From Flavitalea plasmicola (GTDB lineage Bacteria > Bacteroidota > Bacteroidia > Chitinophagales > Chitinophagaceae), in assembly GCF_030546645.1 (NCBI RefSeq), contig NZ_JAUOTO010000005.1, forward strand, positions 248,001 through 312,000: DNA of 64,000 nt. Reading direction: 5' to 3'. The notes under the pieces are model-generated. The model searched no databases and was not told the origin of the DNA. It saw only the letters and a list, made by a program, of their open reading frames with translations. The position numbers and the translations under genes were made by a program. This document shows positions 1 to 7,158 of this stretch, piece by piece. The first letter of the stretch is position 1; the number at the start of each line of letters is the position of its first letter.

Positions 1-786
1 TGTATCGAGATGGACAACCGGTATGACCTGTTGAAGGAGGCGAATGTCCGGAACATCAAGGAATACAATGAAAAATTCATCAAACGGAGGTTGAGTCCCC
101 AGAAGGGGCATCAGTACCTGCCTTTTATGATGCTGGTGGTGGATGAGTTTGCGGACCTGATCATGACGGCGGGTAAGGAGGTTGAAATGCCGATTGTACG
201 ACTAGCAGCATCGGCACGTGAAGTCGGAATACATCTGATAATTGCTACAAATCGTCCGTCTCCTGAAATTCTTACAAGAAATGTAGGACGTAATTTCCCG
301 GCTCGGGCATCATTTAAAGTCGCTTTCGAAGAAGATTCGATGGCCATTCTAAACGATGGCGGAGCCGAAAAGCTAGAAGGTAGCGGAGATATGCTCATTT
401 CATACGATGGCGCAATCACTCGTGTGCAGTGCGCTTTTCCTAACACTTCTGAGGTGGAAGCGATCACCCAGTTCATCGGTGAGCAGCGTGGATATCCAGA
501 GGCATATAAATTGCCGGAGTATGTGGATGAGAAGGAAGCGGAGGCCCGGGAGCTCGATCTGGTTGACAGGGATCCATCGTTCGAGGAGGCGGCCAGTCTG
601 ATCGTACAGAATCAACTGGGATCTACCTCTCTTCTGCAGCGCAGGATGCAGTTGGGATATAACCGGGCAGGCAGACTGATGGATCAGCTGGATGCGGCGG
701 GAGTGGTGGGGCCGGGAATGGGCGGTAAGCCGCGAAATGTGCTGATCAAAAGCGAAATAGAACTAGAACAATATTTACATCCATAA
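1..786 (+). CDS. ftsK: FtsK/SpoIIIE-type DNA translocase, C-terminal part (5' truncated by window edge)
   Basis: The reading frame is already open at base 1, so only the C-terminal ~261 residues are visible. Counting from the Met at base 10, the Walker B strand with VVDEFADLI lies at residues 43-51 and IIATNRPS at 77-84. The conserved GAEKLEGSGDML is at 118-129, and the winged-helix gamma domain that reads KOPS-like DNA motifs (QLGSTSLLQRRMQLGYNRAG) is at about 202-221. The family pumps DNA at the division septum for chromosome dimer resolution. Residues 60-150 are unlike canonical FtsK: the usual ITGxIKAN is LTRNVGRN and the usual DSRTILD is DSMAILN. That stretch also uses more AT-rich codons than its flanks. 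It may be a paralogue or a mosaic rather than the housekeeping copy; the P-loop lies outside the window. Confidence 0.85.
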   Translation, partial: CIEMDNRYDLLKEANVRNIKEYNEKFIKRRLSPQKGHQYLPFMMLVVDEFADLIMTAGKEVEMPIVRLAASAREVGIHLIIATNRPSPEILTRNVGRNFPARASFKVAFEEDSMAILNDGGAEKLEGSGDMLISYDGAITRVQCAFPNTSEVEAITQFIGEQRGYPEAYKLPEYVDEKEAEARELDLVDRDPSFEEAASLIVQNQLGSTSLLQRRMQLGYNRAGRLMDQLDAAGVVGPGMGGKPRNVLIKSEIELEQYLHP

Positions 787-909
787 CAATAACTTGTCTA
801 TTTGGGTAGGTGGTTTGAATTACCATAATGTTGATCCAGTTGGATTCAAACTATCCAGCGTTTGATTATTAAAAGTTTACAATATTCATGAGAGTTGCAA
901 AAAAACAAA

Positions 910-939
910 AAGCCCTCAAGCTCATTGATTTGAAGACTT
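910..939 (-). terminator. Rho-independent terminator
   Basis: Read on the minus strand, a 10-bp stem (AAGTCTTCAA with TTGAGGGCTT, two G-U pairs) encloses a 10-nt loop and is followed by TTTTGTTTTTTT. It lies just downstream, in minus-strand sense, of the repeat core at 951-965. Confidence 0.6.
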
Positions 940-950
940 TAATTTGTTTT

Positions 951-1185
951 GCGACCCGGATTGGATTGCCTCCGGCGATCCGTACTCCTGCGAGGGCCTT
1001 ACCCGAAGCCTCCCGGTCCGCTATAGAACTTCGTCGTAGCTATCGCTCCTCCTCGTTCGTACCCTTCGCTTTACTCGGGTACCCGCGGCTTTTTTGCTTG
1101 TCCGCGCCTGCGAGCGAGCTCGCGCGCTCCCAAACAAAAAAAGCCAGGCAGACTTCGTCTGGTCGGCTTCGTGACCCGGATTGGA
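951..1185 (-). repeat. Dispersed repeat segment bounded by two direct copies of a 15-nt core
   Basis: The minus-strand core TCCAATCCGGGTCRC occurs at 951-965 and 1171-1185. The ~205 bp between them is GC-rich and contains the near-palindrome around GCGAGCGAGCTCGCGCG. The core returns at 4206-4220 and, with changes, at 5014-5028, always in the same orientation. From memory, similar stretches recur in Chitinophaga-like genomes; that is recollection, not a search result. Confidence 0.5.
1141..1169 (-). terminator. Terminator-like hairpin
   Basis: The arms AAGCC...CAGAC and GTCTG...GGCTT pair with a 3x3 internal loop and a TTC apical loop. On the minus strand they are followed by TTTTTTTG. The hairpin sits next to the repeat core at 1171-1185, the same arrangement seen at 4166-4220. 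Confidence 0.5.
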
Positions 1186-1360
1186 TACTTTTCAAACCAT
1201 TTTCTAAATAATTTAAGGTTAATCGTAAATCTAAATGATTGGCAATCAAGCTGCTGAAATTTAAACGCGCGGTCACCCTTGTTAAACATTTCGCCGATCA
1301 TTCGCTGCAAGAGGACGCGATAGCGTCCGAACCTAGAAGGGACAGCTTCTGCGCGTGGCT

Positions 1361-3805
1361 CTATTCAGCCCTTAAGGATTTTATGGGGTTAGCGAGGGCC
1401 GCGCGGAAAGTCTGAATACTGACCGTCAACAGGGCAATCGCGAGGGCGACGGCGCCGGCCACGAGGAAGATCCACCAGCTGATCTCCGTACGATAGGCAA
1501 ACGTCTCGAGCCATTTGTACATAGCCCACCACGCGGCGGGGAAGGCGATGAGCGCAGCGATCCCGACAAGCATGGTGAAGTCCCTGCTGAGAAGGCCGAC
1601 GATAGCACTGACGCGGGCGCCGAGGACCTTGCGGATCCCGATCTCTTTTGTGCGTTGCTCGGCGGCATAGGTAACGAGGCCGAAGAGGCCGAGGCAGGCG
1701 ATGAAGATGGCGAAGATCGCGAAGGTGATGAAGATCTGGCCGCGCTGCTGCTCGGTGTGATAGAGCTTGTTGAAATCATCATCCATGAACGTATAGTCGA
1801 ACGGGATATCTGGCCTGATGGCGTGAAACTTGGCTTCTACCTGACGGACGAGGCCGAAGACGTCATTGGTTTGAAATCGGGCGGCGACGGCGCCAAAGTC
1901 CTGATCGTACCGTGTATTTACATTGAGGACGAGGGGGTGGATGGCATCGTGCATGGAATTGTAGTTGAAATCCTTTACGACGCCGATCACGTGAAAAACG
2001 CTCTGTTCGATTTTTTCTTTGGTCGACCGCCACAGCTGCATATTTAGCGGATCCTTCATGTCGAGCTGTCGCGCCGCCGCTTCATTGATGATGACCGCGG
2101 TCGAGTCGGTGGGGAATCGGGCCAGATCAAAGTTACGGCCTTTGACGATCTTCATGCCGAGGGTAGGAACATAATGATCGTCGACCCAAAGGGTCGTCAT
2201 TGACGATCCCTTCCCGCCAGAAGCATCGCGGAACCAACCTGGGGTGGCATACCGGCCGCCACCGACGGTAGGAAGGTGGGAAGTGATCGTTGCGTCGGAG
2301 ATGCCGCCGAGGGCGAGGAGTTCTTTACGGAATGTTTGGGCGCCATCCGGACCCAAAATCCCGGTGCTATGAACGACGAGTACCTGGTCGCGGTTGAACC
2401 CAACCTCCTTATTGCGGATATAATTCAACTGGCGGTAGATGACGATGGTGCAGACGATCAGGCCGATGGAGATAATGAACTGAAATGTCACAAGGACGCT
2501 GCGGAGCGCGCTGCTCTTCATCCCTGCGGTCATTTTGCCTTTGAGCACTTTGCTGGGCTGGAAGGAGGACAGGTAGAAGGCGGGATAGCTGCCGGCGAGG
2601 AAGCCTACGACGAGGGCGAGGGCGGCGAGGATGGGCAGGAAGCGGGCGGAGAAGAGCATGCCGGATTGGAGCTGTTTGGTGGCGAGGTTGTTGAATAACG
2701 GCAGGAGCAATCGAGCGATCCCGAGAGCGAGGACCAGCGAGACGAGGCTTAGCAGTATTGACTCGGTGAGGAACTGGGCAACGAGGTGGCCCCGAGTGGA
2801 CCCCGCAACTTTGCGGATGCCGACTTCCTTTGCCCGGCTGGCACTGCGGGCGGTGCTGAGGTTCATGAAGTTGACGCAGGCGATCCCGAGGATGAGGACG
2901 GCGATGATGGAAAAAATATAGATGTAGGTGACACTGCTGTTGGGCTCGATCTCGCTATCCAGGTTGGAGTGCAGGTGGATATCGGTGACTGCCATAATGG
3001 GGTATCGGAAATGGTTACCCGACTTCGTCAGCTCATCGACGGAGACGTGAAACTGTTGCTGGACCACGCGGCTCACGTTGGTATAGGCCGTCCGGGTGAC
3101 GTCTTTCTGGACTTCCGAGGCGGTGGTGCCAGGCTGGACCAGGACATAAGTATAGAAGTCATTGGTGAGCCAGGAGTCATCATTGGGGGCAAACGAGGCA
3201 TCGCGGAATGGCAGGATAAAACTGAAGTGGAAATGGGATTGTTCGGGCATGTCACGGATGACTCCGGTGACCTTGCGGAGGGTATTGTCGTTGCCTACTT
3301 CGAGGGTGCGGCCGACAACATCAGTGCTGTTGAAGTAGCGGCGGGCGGCGCTTTCGTCGATGACGATGGAATGGGGATTATTAAGGGCGGTATTGGGGTC
3401 GCCGGCGATAAATGGGAACGTGAAGACCTTGAAGATCGTGCTGTCCGCAAAGACCTTATGATGGTTGAGGACGTAGTCGTTCCCTTTTTTGACCAGGATG
3501 TCGCCCGGGCTGTAGAGCCGGACCATCTGCTGGAATTTGGGGTAGGAGGCGACGAGGGCGGGCCCGAGGAATTTTGACGTATGGGCATTGTGGATGGAGG
3601 TGTTACTGACGTAAGTGTCGACGCTGATGCGATAAATGCGGTCGGCGTTGACGTTGTAACGGTCGTAACTGAGCTCATCGGTGACGTACAGAACGATGAG
3701 AAGACAGACAGCGAGGCCGGAAGCAAGGCCGATAATGTTGAGGGCGGTAAAGCCCTTGCTTTTTCTGAGGCTTCGGATGGCGATCTTGAGATTGTTGCGG
3801 AACAT
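1361..3805 (-). CDS. FtsX/MacB-type ABC transporter permease (814 aa)
   Basis: The N-terminus (FRNNLKIAIRSLRKSKGFTALNIIGLA) and first membrane segment at about residues 20-41 are typical of the large Bacteroidota permeases with two FtsX cores. A ~240-residue MacB-type periplasmic domain follows. Next come three membrane helices that include the motif ARSASRAKEVGIRKVAGS, a second FtsX half with AEQRTKEIGIRKVLGA near residue 710, and three C-terminal helices. Such proteins work with a separate MacB/LolD-like ATPase in lipoprotein handling, efflux or mechanotransmission. No ATPase is adjacent, so the partner must be encoded elsewhere. The length equals that of the second permease at 29995-32442. 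Substrate unknown. Confidence 0.9.
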   Translation of the reverse strand: MFRNNLKIAIRSLRKSKGFTALNIIGLASGLAVCLLIVLYVTDELSYDRYNVNADRIYRISVDTYVSNTSIHNAHTSKFLGPALVASYPKFQQMVRLYSPGDILVKKGNDYVLNHHKVFADSTIFKVFTFPFIAGDPNTALNNPHSIVIDESAARRYFNSTDVVGRTLEVGNDNTLRKVTGVIRDMPEQSHFHFSFILPFRDASFAPNDDSWLTNDFYTYVLVQPGTTASEVQKDVTRTAYTNVSRVVQQQFHVSVDELTKSGNHFRYPIMAVTDIHLHSNLDSEIEPNSSVTYIYIFSIIAVLILGIACVNFMNLSTARSASRAKEVGIRKVAGSTRGHLVAQFLTESILLSLVSLVLALGIARLLLPLFNNLATKQLQSGMLFSARFLPILAALALVVGFLAGSYPAFYLSSFQPSKVLKGKMTAGMKSSALRSVLVTFQFIISIGLIVCTIVIYRQLNYIRNKEVGFNRDQVLVVHSTGILGPDGAQTFRKELLALGGISDATITSHLPTVGGGRYATPGWFRDASGGKGSSMTTLWVDDHYVPTLGMKIVKGRNFDLARFPTDSTAVIINEAAARQLDMKDPLNMQLWRSTKEKIEQSVFHVIGVVKDFNYNSMHDAIHPLVLNVNTRYDQDFGAVAARFQTNDVFGLVRQVEAKFHAIRPDIPFDYTFMDDDFNKLYHTEQQRGQIFITFAIFAIFIACLGLFGLVTYAAEQRTKEIGIRKVLGARVSAIVGLLSRDFTMLVGIAALIAFPAAWWAMYKWLETFAYRTEISWWIFLVAGAVALAIALLTVSIQTFRAALANPIKSLRAE

Positions 3806-3993
3806 GGGATGGTCGGTTTTATGACGAGAAAGGCGGCCAAAGCGTTAGGATGCTCCCAAAAAAGTGCCGGGTTTATAAAGTCTTGAAGACCATTGTTCTG
3901 TCAAGGCCTGTGAGAGACAATGATGTTCGGTTCCGATACAGCAATCGTGCAGAAACGAGCATCGGCAGGGGTATGCGCCAGTCATTGTATCGG

Positions 3994-4078
3994 CAATCTA
4001 TGTTTCTGCGAACAGCCGTTTTAATGTTCTCGTCTCAACGCGGTAAAGCTCTGCAAGATCTCTATCCAGTACATGCCC
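3994..4078 (-). pseudogene. ORF6N-domain gene remnant, frameshifted
   Basis: Reading the minus strand from 4078 gives GHVLDRDLAELYRVETRTLK. After a one-base frame change it continues AVRRNIDCRYNDWR. This parallels GQKVMLDRDLAELYGVETKALKQAVRRNIDRF of the longer ORF6N gene at 4289-4855, so the similarity continues across the frameshift. Both ends are lost. It is a dead second copy of the same phage- or mobile-element-associated family, not an active gene. Confidence 0.75.
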
Positions 4079-4165
4079 CGAAAGAGATTCAAACCGCGAA
4101 TCATTAGATATGAATTATTTATAGAACATAGATTTCAAGGGCGGAAATATTCAAACACAACAAAA

Positions 4166-4182
4166 CCCGCTGCCAGAGCGGG
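4166..4182 (-). terminator. Rho-independent terminator downstream of the ORF6N gene
   Basis: A 6-bp stem (CCCGCT/AGCGGG) with loop GCCAG is followed on the minus strand by TTTTGTTGTG. It would end minus-strand transcripts coming from the ORF6N pseudogene. Confidence 0.6.
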
Positions 4183-4205
4183 ATCTAAAAATTGAATGTT
4201 GGATA

Positions 4206-4220
4206 GTGACCCGGATTGGA
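4206..4220 (-). repeat. Copy of the 15-nt repeat core
   Basis: The minus strand reads TCCAATCCGGGTCAC, identical to the copy at 1171-1185. Both are preceded by GGTTTGAAA plus four variable bases, so a 28-nt element is shared. It lies between the ORF6N stop and the terminator at 4166-4182. Confidence 0.6.
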
Positions 4221-4288
4221 CAGATTTCAAACCGGGTATGGGAGGAGTTGAAGCTCCTATCAGGTTTCTAATGTAGCGCCGAATAGCG

Positions 4289-4855
4289 TCAGTCTCTTTC
4301 GTCCGCTCTGCGAAAGCCAATTCGGGGTCTTGGTTCAGTTGGAGGATTTAGCAACTCCTTTAATGCGTCGAGGATCAACTTTATCTCTTCTTCGTGCTTA
4401 TTCGTCCTGCTATCCTGTTGGAGCATAGCTTTCTCTATCTGTTCCAGTTTGATAAGGAAATCTTTGTGCGTTAAGACCATTTCCCGCAGCCTTGTGAACA
4501 CCCTAATGATCAAGATATTAATCGATATAGCTCTCTCGCTATTCAGGATGCAGGATAACATGGTGACCCCTTGTTCCGTAAAACAGAAGGGTGCCTACCG
4601 TAAACCTTGCCTGTCCTGCCTGGAGGTCACAAATTGTGACCTCCAATTATCCAGTTCTTCCTCGGTCATTTCGAACATAAAATCTGGAGGGAAACGGTCT
4701 ATATTCCTTCGAACGGCCTGTTTTAATGCTTTCGTCTCAACGCCATACAGTTCTGCCAGGTCTCTGTCCAGCATTACTTTCTGTCCCCGGATGACGTAAA
4801 TTTTACTAATTACAGCTTCTTCTGCTATTACAATTGGTCTAATCTCCTTTGGCAT
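4289..4855 (-). pseudogene. ORF6N-domain protein gene interrupted by an in-frame amber codon
   Basis: Two minus-strand reading frames, 4855-4595 and 4561-4289, lie in the same frame and form one family-length ORF6N protein. The N-terminal half carries the ORF6N core (VIRGQKVMLDRDLAELYGVE and AVRRNIDRFPPDFMFEMT). Reading through the TAG at 4595-4597 gives APFCFTEQGVTMLSCILNSE, which continues the family pattern. The C-terminal half is a charged helical region (KLEQIEKAMLQQDSRTNKHE) ending in EPRPRIGFRR. A Tyr codon probably became TAG. ORF6N proteins accompany phages and mobile elements in Bacteroidota, and their role is not well established. A truncated 86-aa protein could still be made. Confidence 0.85.
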
Positions 4856-5013
4856 AAGATAGGTTTTTAGGTGCAGCTATTTGCTATACCTTAATAATTA
4901 AAAAAAATCAATTGTTGTTTGTTAATTCGGTCTGGAGGAGGCAGAAGGGCTTCAAAAGTAAAAAAATAAATATCTCAAATTTCGAAAACTTTTTGCTGTC
5001 GTTGCCGGCATCA

Positions 5014-5028
5014 ATAACCCCGATTGGA
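5014..5028 (-). repeat. Divergent repeat core within a tRNA T-arm-like sequence
   Basis: The minus strand reads TCCAATCGGGGTTAT. Together with the preceding bases it forms ATTGG-TTTGAAT-CCAAT, a 5-bp stem with a 7-nt loop resembling a tRNA T-arm, followed by an acceptor-like tail. No matching 5' half of a tRNA lies upstream, so it could be a tRNA 3'-end relic (for example an attachment-site copy) or a chance resemblance. Confidence 0.35.
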
Positions 5029-5075
5029 TTCAAACCAATGACCCAGTGGAAAGAGGGAAATTACAAATGGAAATT

Positions 5076-5429
5076 TTAAGATCGGAATGATTTGTCGAAA
5101 ACGGCAGGTGCGAGAATATGCTCTCTGCTCCATTCGGAAAGCAGCGTCATGACATTCGTGAGGCTCTGCCCCTTGGGGGTAAGCGAATATTCCACTTTGG
5201 GGGGCACCTCCGCAAATACGGTTCTTTTTACGATGCCGTCCGCTTCCAATTCCTTTAATTGACGGGACAGCACTTTCAACGCCATTCCGGGAATGATCTT
5301 GTGCAGCTCTCCGAAGCGATGGGTCCTCTCCATCAACAGCCAGATAATAATGGGCTTCCATTTGCCTCCGATGACATCGATGGTCGCGGTGATAGGGCAC
5401 TCGGAAATGCCATGATATTTTTTTTCCAT
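5076..5429 (-). CDS. HxlR-family transcriptional regulator (117 aa)
   Basis: A single winged-helix domain spans almost the whole protein. It has the family signature CPITATIDVIGGKWKPIIIW at residues 11-30, a recognition region around MALKVLSRQLKELEADGIV and the wing EYSLTPKGQSL. Cys11 matches the N-terminal cysteine used for redox or electrophile sensing in YodB/HxlR-type proteins, but a sensing role is inference. The length is normal. It is transcribed divergently from the short-chain dehydrogenase at 5555, the usual arrangement in which HxlR represses its neighbour. A perfect 12-bp palindrome lies between them. Confidence 0.9.
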   Translation of the reverse strand: MEKKYHGISECPITATIDVIGGKWKPIIIWLLMERTHRFGELHKIIPGMALKVLSRQLKELEADGIVKRTVFAEVPPKVEYSLTPKGQSLTNVMTLLSEWSREHILAPAVFDKSFRS

Positions 5430-5467
5430 TTTTTATTTCCCCTGATAGTCAGGCTGGATAAAATTAC

Positions 5468-5479
5468 GACAAATTTGTC
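5468..5479. promoter_or_regulatory. Candidate HxlR operator
   Basis: GACAAATTTGTC is a perfect 12-bp palindrome located 38 bp upstream of the hxlR start and 75 bp upstream of the dehydrogenase start. Dimeric winged-helix repressors commonly bind such sites in divergent intergenic regions. Assignment to this regulator is by position only. Confidence 0.45.
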
Positions 5480-5503
5480 AATACTATACAATCAGGTAAC
5501 TAC

Positions 5504-5534
5504 TTGACTTTTATCCAGCATTGGGCCATCTTTG
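5504..5534 (+). promoter_or_regulatory. Candidate promoter of the short-chain dehydrogenase gene
   Basis: TTG at 5504-5506 and CATCTTTG at 5527-5534 are 20 bp apart. They resemble the Bacteroidota -33 TTTG and -7 TAnnTTTG elements with one mismatch in the -7 box. This supports the ATG at 5555 as the start, because the alternative TTG at 5504 would lie inside the promoter. Confidence 0.4.
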
Positions 5535-5554
5535 CTTTTCAAACGACTATTATT

Positions 5555-6151
5555 ATGAAGATCATTATCATCGGTGCCGCGGGCACTATTGGAAGGAAAG
5601 TTACGGCGGCACTTGAAAAAGAGCACGAGATTGTCCGGGTCGGAGCAAAAAGCGGGGACCTTCGGGCGGATATCACCTCGCCCGCCTCCATTGAAGACCT
5701 GTTTAAAAAAGTTGGACCTTTTGACGCCCTTACCAGTACAGCAGGCGATGCGCATTTCGGGCCATTGAATACCATGACGGATAAAGATTTTCGCAAGGGC
5801 ATCGATAGCAAGTTGATGGGGCAGATCAACCTGGTGCTGATCGGTCAGCACTATATCAGGCCGAAGGGTTCTTTCACGCTTACGTCGGGAAGCGTTGCTG
5901 ATGACCCAATAAGGCTGGGCGCCAGTTTGAGCGCGATCAATGGGGCGTTGGAAAGTTTTGGCCGGGCTGCAGCACTGGAGTTGGATAATGGCGTGCGCAT
6001 CAACGTGGTCAGTCCTACCATGGTAGAAGATTCCCCTGCTTATTTTCCGTTTTTTCCGGGACAGGTGCCGGTGACGATGGAAAGGGTAGTCAATGCCTAC
6101 ATCAGGAGTCTTTTGGGCGCCGGGACGGGTCAGGTCATTGCGGTGCGCTAG
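5555..6151 (+). CDS. Atypical short-chain dehydrogenase/reductase (198 aa)
   Basis: A Rossmann fold is shown by the N-terminal MKIIIIGAAGTIGRKV (GxxGxxG nucleotide-binding loop) and the later RINVVSPTMVEDSP region that follows strand beta-6. The length suits the small SDR subgroup often found next to HxlR regulators. The classical YxxxK catalytic pair is absent: after the TSGS motif the helix reads GASLSAINGALESFGRA. Catalysis, if any, must differ from classical SDRs. It is probably controlled by the divergent HxlR regulator; the substrate is unknown. The ATG at 5555 was chosen because the Rossmann strand begins immediately and a promoter-like element lies just upstream. Confidence 0.85.
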   Translation: MKIIIIGAAGTIGRKVTAALEKEHEIVRVGAKSGDLRADITSPASIEDLFKKVGPFDALTSTAGDAHFGPLNTMTDKDFRKGIDSKLMGQINLVLIGQHYIRPKGSFTLTSGSVADDPIRLGASLSAINGALESFGRAAALELDNGVRINVVSPTMVEDSPAYFPFFPGQVPVTMERVVNAYIRSLLGAGTGQVIAVR

Positions 6152-6275
6152 CCTGGGGTGACCTTCCGGGGTCGAGCACGGTTGGGTGCAGTGAGGCGAA
6201 GACATTAATGAGCTTTTAACGAACGGGATGCGTGGGGCAACGGAAAATTTCATGAAATTTATAGAAATCTTATTC

Positions 6276-6809
6276 ATGCGAAATTTTACCAGGCTCCTGC
6301 TCTTATCCTGTCTGCTATTCTCCTGCAGCAAGCACAATGATGGTCCTGGCGGGTCTTCCGGGCCTTCGCCAGCGCCGCCCGCGGTACCCGCCGCGCCCCA
6401 GACGACAGTCACGGTGACGATTAATGATACGGTAATGAAAATCACTTCGTTGTCCTATAGCCGCTATGGCAGCGGCGAAGGAGGAGGGATGACGATCACG
6501 GCCGCCAACGCCTTCCAGAAAGTAATGGCGAAGACCTTCAATTGGTACCAGCGCAGCCCCTGGAGCATGATGTATACGATGGAGGTGAGCTATTTCACCC
6601 GGGCGGATAGCCTGGCGGACTGGGGCGAAGACTATACCCGGCCGGCGCCACGGGATGACGAGGTGAGGTATGAGAATTTTCTGCCACTGTCGGACAGTGT
6701 GGTGAGGGGCGACTTTTCGGGGACTTTTAATGGCAGCGGCGGGATTGTGAAAGGCGGGGGAAATGGCATCAAAGTGAAGGGAAATTTTAAGCTGGTGTTT
6801 ATCAAGTAG
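6276..6809 (+). CDS. Hypothetical lipoprotein
   Basis: Starting at the ATG at 6276, the protein opens with RNFTRLLLLSCLLFSC, a lipoprotein signal with lipobox LFSC. A Gly/Ser/Pro/Ala-rich linker (SSGPSPAPPAVPAAP) follows, then a roughly 140-residue domain rich in beta-type sequence. I recognise no family. The GC-rich linker is typical of surface-exposed Bacteroidota lipoproteins. Upstream in-frame starts at 6228 and 6252 would bury the signal peptide, so I prefer 6276. The gene is convergent with the 98-aa membrane protein gene, whose stop lies 5 bp away. Confidence 0.7.
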   Translation: MRNFTRLLLLSCLLFSCSKHNDGPGGSSGPSPAPPAVPAAPQTTVTVTINDTVMKITSLSYSRYGSGEGGGMTITAANAFQKVMAKTFNWYQRSPWSMMYTMEVSYFTRADSLADWGEDYTRPAPRDDEVRYENFLPLSDSVVRGDFSGTFNGSGGIVKGGGNGIKVKGNFKLVFIK

Positions 6810-6814
6810 GCGAT

Positions 6815-7111
6815 CTACGAGGCATAGAACGACTCAAAAACCATTGCTGCGCCGCAGAGGACGACCACCCATCGGTCTTTCCTGCAGAAGAAAAGGATCA
6901 ACGCGGGCAGGGCGACCGAAGAAAGCACGATGGCCATGATCTTAACCGCCTGGGCGAGTTGTTGCGTCGTGCTGACAGGAATGAGGGGACTGATTTCCTG
7001 CGTATGAAGGACATAGAACGCGATCCAATCACAGGCCACTGAAAGTAAGACCATCCCCAGGAGGATCATTGCCACGATCCGTATGTTGTTGTAGGGTTTT
7101 TTTGTTTTCAT
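6815..7111 (-). CDS. Small three-helix membrane protein (98 aa)
   Basis: Three hydrophobic segments are visible at about residues 10-32, 54-76 and 80-96. The N-terminus is basic (KTKKPYNNIR) and RKDRW lies between helices two and three. No family is recognised. It lies between two lipoprotein genes, with a short AT-rich spacer upstream (7112-7158). Confidence 0.6.
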   Translation of the reverse strand: MKTKKPYNNIRIVAMILLGMVLLSVACDWIAFYVLHTQEISPLIPVSTTQQLAQAVKIMAIVLSSVALPALILFFCRKDRWVVVLCGAAMVFESFYAS

Positions 7112-7158
7112 TGAGATGCTATCTCAAATGTAAAGAAATTTATCCTTGATCGTGAGAG

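Larger units (their letters stand above)
787..1360. other. Non-coding region with dispersed repeats and minus-strand terminators
   Basis: No convincing gene lies between ftsK and the permease. The stretch holds two copies of the core TCCAATCCGGGTCRC (minus strand), two terminator-like hairpins and a palindromic GC-rich segment near 1105-1128. A short inverted repeat (GTTTGAAT ... ATTCAAAC) sits just after ftsK at about 813-850. Open frames here are short, low in recognisable content and mutually overlapping, so I do not call them genes. The structure suggests an accumulation site for repeats or gene remnants. Confidence 0.6.
3806..4288. other. Intergenic region with an ORF6N remnant, a terminator and a repeat core
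   Basis: The space between the permease and the broken ORF6N gene contains a decayed ORF6N fragment (3994-4078), a minus-strand terminator (4166-4182) and a 15-nt repeat core (4206-4220). I see no intact gene. The weak open frames on both strands are explained by these remnants. Confidence 0.6.

Noticed and set aside
888-1211. Plus-strand open frame in the repeat region
   Set aside because: It consists of the dispersed repeat and terminators and has no protein-like pattern.
2786-3577. 263-codon plus-strand open frame opposite the first permease
   Set aside because: Its composition (Gly/Asp/Val-rich, no motif) is typical of an antisense shadow; the minus-strand permease is unambiguous.
3850-4107. 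Plus-strand 85-codon open frame
   Set aside because: The minus strand of the same bases encodes an identifiable ORF6N remnant, so this frame is a shadow.
5010-5045. A functional tRNA gene on the minus strand
   Set aside because: Only a T-arm-like stem-loop is present; no acceptor 5' strand, D-arm or anticodon arm could be found.
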